7,772 nt of DNA from NCBI GenBank assembly GCA_025923975.1, contig JAICEV010000155.1, positions 1 through 7,772 of the forward strand, in the 5' to 3' direction. Origin of the DNA: Propionibacteriaceae bacterium (GTDB lineage Bacteria; Actinomycetota; Actinomycetes; Propionibacteriales; Propionibacteriaceae). The notes beneath the pieces are model-generated. The model saw nothing but the letters and a program-made list of their open reading frames with translations, ran no database searches and was not told the DNA's origin. The translations under genes were made by a program, and so were the position numbers. Shown here piece after piece: positions 5,447 to 7,772 of this stretch (position 1 is its first letter; every line of letters begins with the position of its first letter).

Positions 5447-6499
5447 GTGGTACGCAAGGCGACTGCACAGGATGTGGCAGACCTTGCCGGCGTGTCGCGG
5501 AGTGCGGTCTCCCTAGTCCTGAATGGTCGCGCGCAAGGGCACATCGCACGTGACAAGCAGCAGGCGATCATCGACGCGGCTCGCCAGCTCAACTACACCC
5601 CGAACGCGGTGGCAGTCAGCCTCCGCAACCGGCGTACTCGCACAATCGGCGTGCTGACCTGGTCCAGTCCCAGTGGATTTTCAATACCCATGCTGCACGC
5701 GACGCTGAAGACGACAACTGCAGCAGGCTACTTGTCGATCTTCATGGATACGGCGAATGATCGTGATCATCAGAGCCAAGCCTTGGCCACCCTTCGTGAT
5801 CACCAGGTTGATGCTCTGCTGGTGATTGCCCCTGATCTCATCGACTACCGGCCCGCGGAAGTCATGCGGACCATCCCAACGACCTTGGTCAACTGCCTCG
5901 ACCCGAGCGGCGGCCTGACCAGTGTGGTCGCCGACGAACACGGCGCGGGATCAGCAGCAGCTGGTGTGCTCATCGAGGCCGGACACACCAGCCTTGGGGT
6001 CATCGCTGGACCGTCAGATTCGATGCAGAGCCGTCTCCGGCTTGAGGGGATCGAAGCAGCGGCCGCAGCCAACCGCATCGGGGTTTCGGTCCAGGCAGTT
6101 CTTAACCGCGACATTGACTCGGGCTTCGCCGCGGCCCGCACCCTCCTCAGCGCGTCAGAGGCCCCGACTGCATTGATCTGCACTCACGAGCGACTAGCGG
6201 TCGGTGCAGTTCTTGCGGCCGCGAATCTCGGTATCGCCATTCCGGCAGACCTTTCGCTGGTCAGCATGGATGACGGTGAGCAGCTGGCGTCACAGCTCGT
6301 TCCGCACTTGACGACGATCGAGCGTCCCGATCGGGCTATGGCCGAGCAGGCCGTGACTGCGACGCTACAGGGCGTCGATGAGGACGACGGAGGAGAGATC
6401 CGGCAACTCACTCTCAACTGCTCACCTGCGATCCGGGACTCGGTCGCGCGTCCGCAGCCGCCGAACCGGCGACCATGCCCCCAAGCCGATAGACGCTGA
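5447..6499 (+). CDS. LacI family transcriptional repressor
   Basis: The product has 350 residues. An N-terminal helix-turn-helix (about 6-25, TAQDVADLAGVSRSAVSLVLNG) is followed by the hinge segment (TPNAVAVSLRNRRTRTIGVL, 51-70) that inserts in the DNA minor groove. Residues 66-335 form a periplasmic-binding-protein-like sensor domain, ending in the typical GIAIPADLSLVSMDD (262-276) and a IRDSVARP-type tail. The start is GTG 5447, with a GAGGGGG site 8 bases upstream (5432-5438). Specificity residues in the recognition helix are Arg-Ser after GVS. The convergent GH32 gene suggests control of sucrose or fructan use with a sugar effector; this rests on context only. The last 15 or so residues (QPPNRRPCPQADRR) lie beyond the normal domain end and overlap the GH32 3' end on the other strand. 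Confidence 0.93.
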   Translation: MVRKATAQDVADLAGVSRSAVSLVLNGRAQGHIARDKQQAIIDAARQLNYTPNAVAVSLRNRRTRTIGVLTWSSPSGFSIPMLHATLKTTTAAGYLSIFMDTANDRDHQSQALATLRDHQVDALLVIAPDLIDYRPAEVMRTIPTTLVNCLDPSGGLTSVVADEHGAGSAAAGVLIEAGHTSLGVIAGPSDSMQSRLRLEGIEAAAAANRIGVSVQAVLNRDIDSGFAAARTLLSASEAPTALICTHERLAVGAVLAAANLGIAIPADLSLVSMDDGEQLASQLVPHLTTIERPDRAMAEQAVTATLQGVDEDDGGEIRQLTLNCSPAIRDSVARPQPPNRRPCPQADRR

Positions 6500-7721
6500 C
6501 GCCCGCGCCATCCACGACCCACCTGCTGTCGGCAGTCGGATAGGCCCGCGTGGTATGGCTTGCTCCACGACAGAAGCTCTCCACCATGCTGCCGTCGACA
6601 AGAATCCTGGCTGGATCGACAGGTGTGCCTTCAGCTGCCGACACCAGTACGTCGGCATGATCATCAAGAAGCCGCAGAGCGACTGGTCCGGTAGCGATCA
6701 ATTCAAAGGCGGCAGCTTGGAAGGGTACGCCTGGCCGGCACGCCAGACGTTCTCGGCGCAGCCCTTCCAGCTCGGTTGCGGGCCGCACGCCGAGCCCACC
6801 ATCGCGCAGATACAGCTCACGCGGAAAGGTGAGGACGCCGGCCCAGCCCGCGTCCGCAATCTGCTGAACACTACGACTGAGCTCCCACGCCCAACCCCAG
6901 AGCAGCGTACGGTCCGGGTCAGCCAGCACCTGCGGAGCGTAGAAAGCAGGGCCGTCGTCGAGCACTCCCCCCGAGGTCGCCTTGAACCTCCATCCCCGAC
7001 CCTGGGCGATCAGATCGCCCAGCAGGTATCGCACGCCGGCCAACTGGTCGACGCCCGCGGAGCGGCGCCACAGCGAGACCAGCAGCACCCATTGGCGGTC
7101 AACCCGAACGAGATTCGGACACTCCCAGATGTTGGCCGGGGCGATTTCGGCGGCGATGGGGTCGTCGGCGGTGAGCAACGATCCGAGCTCGGTCCAGTGC
7201 CTGAGGTCGTCGCAGCCATAGAGCAGCACCCGTGCCCGCCCCGATGGTTGTCCCGCCCCTTGTACGGCGTACCGGCGGCCCTCGTGGACAAAGATGAACG
7301 GATCCCGGGCCTCGTCGTTCTCCGAAGTCCTCGAGATGCCGGAAACCGGCGATTGATCTTGCTCCCAGGACATCATAGATCGATCGGAGCGCGCGATGCC
7401 GACCACCGCGTTCCAAGCATGATCAGGATTCGCGGTGTACACCGCCGTTGGCACTCCGGCATCATCGACCACGCAGCCGCTCCAGCACCCGGCTCCGTCG
7501 ATCAATCCCGGTCGCGGCGTCAGCGCAATCGGGTGCTCTGCCCAATGGAGTAGATCGGTCGAGCTGACGTGGCCCCAGTGGATGGCGCCGTGGACCGGAG
7601 CGTCCGGGTTGTACTGGAAGAAGACGTGGTAGCGGCCATCAATCCGGCAGATGCCGTTCGGGTCATTCATCCAGCCCTGCGGTGGCCGGATATGCAGCGT
7701 GGGAAAGCTGAGATCGGCCAC
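6414..7721 (-). CDS. Glycoside hydrolase family 32 beta-fructosidase
   Basis: The product has 435 residues with no signal peptide, so it acts in the cytoplasm. GH32 enzymes release fructose from sucrose, sucrose-6-phosphate or fructo-oligosaccharides with retention of configuration. The three acidic landmarks are visible: WMNDPNG (17-23, nucleophile D20), RDP (139-141, transition-state stabiliser D140; the usual preceding Phe is Ala here) and WECPNL (199-204, acid/base E200). A five-bladed propeller (about 10-300) and a C-terminal beta-sandwich (about 320-415) fit the family. The start is GTG 7721; an in-frame TAG at 7733-7731 excludes any longer form, and there is no ribosome-binding site, so it is probably leaderless. 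Residues past YRLGG (about 411-415) are a low-complexity tail within the 86-base overlap with the repressor gene. Whether it is an invertase or a sucrose-6-phosphate hydrolase cannot be decided. Confidence 0.95.
   Translation of the reverse strand: MADLSFPTLHIRPPQGWMNDPNGICRIDGRYHVFFQYNPDAPVHGAIHWGHVSSTDLLHWAEHPIALTPRPGLIDGAGCWSGCVVDDAGVPTAVYTANPDHAWNAVVGIARSDRSMMSWEQDQSPVSGISRTSENDEARDPFIFVHEGRRYAVQGAGQPSGRARVLLYGCDDLRHWTELGSLLTADDPIAAEIAPANIWECPNLVRVDRQWVLLVSLWRRSAGVDQLAGVRYLLGDLIAQGRGWRFKATSGGVLDDGPAFYAPQVLADPDRTLLWGWAWELSRSVQQIADAGWAGVLTFPRELYLRDGGLGVRPATELEGLRRERLACRPGVPFQAAAFELIATGPVALRLLDDHADVLVSAAEGTPVDPARILVDGSMVESFCRGASHTTRAYPTADSRWVVDGAGVSVYRLGGMVAGSAAADARPSPGSQVSS
6442..6474. repeat. 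Inverted repeat in the convergent overlap
   Basis: GGTCGC (6442-6447) and GCGACC (6469-6474) form a perfect 6-bp pair around 21 bases, within the overlap of the repressor and GH32 coding ends. No T run flanks it, so it is at most a structural element in both transcripts. Confidence 0.3.
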
Positions 7722-7727
7722 GGTGCA

Positions 7728-7740
7728 AAGCTAATCGCTT
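7728..7740 (-). promoter_or_regulatory. GH32 promoter -10 with overlapping operator-like palindrome
   Basis: On the minus strand, TAGCTT (7733-7728) is a -10-like TANNNT hexamer ending 6 bases before the GTG at 7721, consistent with leaderless transcription. It is embedded in AAGC-GATTA-GCTT (7740-7728), an inverted repeat similar in half-site to the one upstream of the repressor gene (5367-5378). Repressor binding here would cover the -10. No good -35 is seen. Confidence 0.35.
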
Positions 7741-7750
7741 GGGTAGGCTC

Positions 7751-7756
7751 TTGACA
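7751..7756 (+). promoter_or_regulatory. Consensus -35 (TTGACA) facing out of the window
   Basis: TTGACA is a perfect sigma-70-type -35 on the plus strand, overlapping CACGTG (7755-7760). Its -10 would fall just past the right edge, so it may serve a gene divergent from GH32, such as a sugar transporter. A single hexamer can arise by chance. Confidence 0.3.
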
Positions 7757-7772
7757 CGTGGTGGATCCGCTG

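Noticed and set aside
5217..5516. Possible 99-residue small protein between purA and the repressor gene
   Set aside because: It has no family resemblance and no ribosome-binding site, covers the inverted-repeat region, and runs into the start of the repressor's helix-turn-helix in another frame.
6378..7553. Plus-strand 391-codon open frame opposite GH32
   Set aside because: The minus strand carries all three GH32 catalytic motifs; the plus frame has none and begins inside the repressor gene.
7755..7760. CACGTG as a full LacI operator centred in TTGACACGTGGTGGA
   Set aside because: Only the central six bases are symmetric; the outer bases do not mirror, so it is no better than a chance hexamer.

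Overview
The window looks like chromosomal DNA from a high-GC Gram-positive bacterium (Actinomycetota). Three things point there: the GC-rich codon use, the best-match flavour of PurA, CorA and the LacI regulator, and an RDD protein paired with a nine-residue-repeat protein, a pairing I recall from actinobacterial genomes. I cannot name a genus. No rRNA, tRNA, CRISPR array, insertion sequence or phage gene was seen.

Layout. Positions 1-1544 hold two minus-strand genes joined by a 4-base ATGA overlap. The upstream one encodes a 366-residue protein with 18 in-phase copies of a nine-residue repeat. The downstream one encodes an RDD membrane protein that runs off the left edge. A 195-base divergent region (1545-1739) separates them from a plus-strand run: a secreted, lipoprotein-like dienelactone hydrolase (1740-2669), a CorA-type metal transporter (2719-3744, probably leaderless) and adenylosuccinate synthetase purA (3867-5150, with its own leader and hairpin). 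A 296-base gap with no credible gene follows (5151-5446); it is rich in inverted repeats. Last comes a convergent pair: a LacI-family repressor (5447-6499, plus) and a cytoplasmic GH32 beta-fructosidase (6414-7721, minus), whose 3' ends overlap by 86 bases. The right edge holds the GH32 promoter and a plus-strand TTGACA that may serve a divergent gene outside the window.

How the genes fit together. LacI and GH32 are probably a local sucrose or fructo-oligosaccharide module, with LacI controlling GH32 and perhaps itself. AAGC...GCTT half-site pairs lie in both promoter regions, but their spacing differs (4 versus 5 bases). PurA is housekeeping purine synthesis. CorA and the hydrolase are independent neighbours as far as the sequence shows. 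The least understood part is the repeat-protein/RDD pair: translational coupling suggests the two products work together, most likely at the membrane, but no function can be read from the sequence. It is the best candidate here for an undescribed system.
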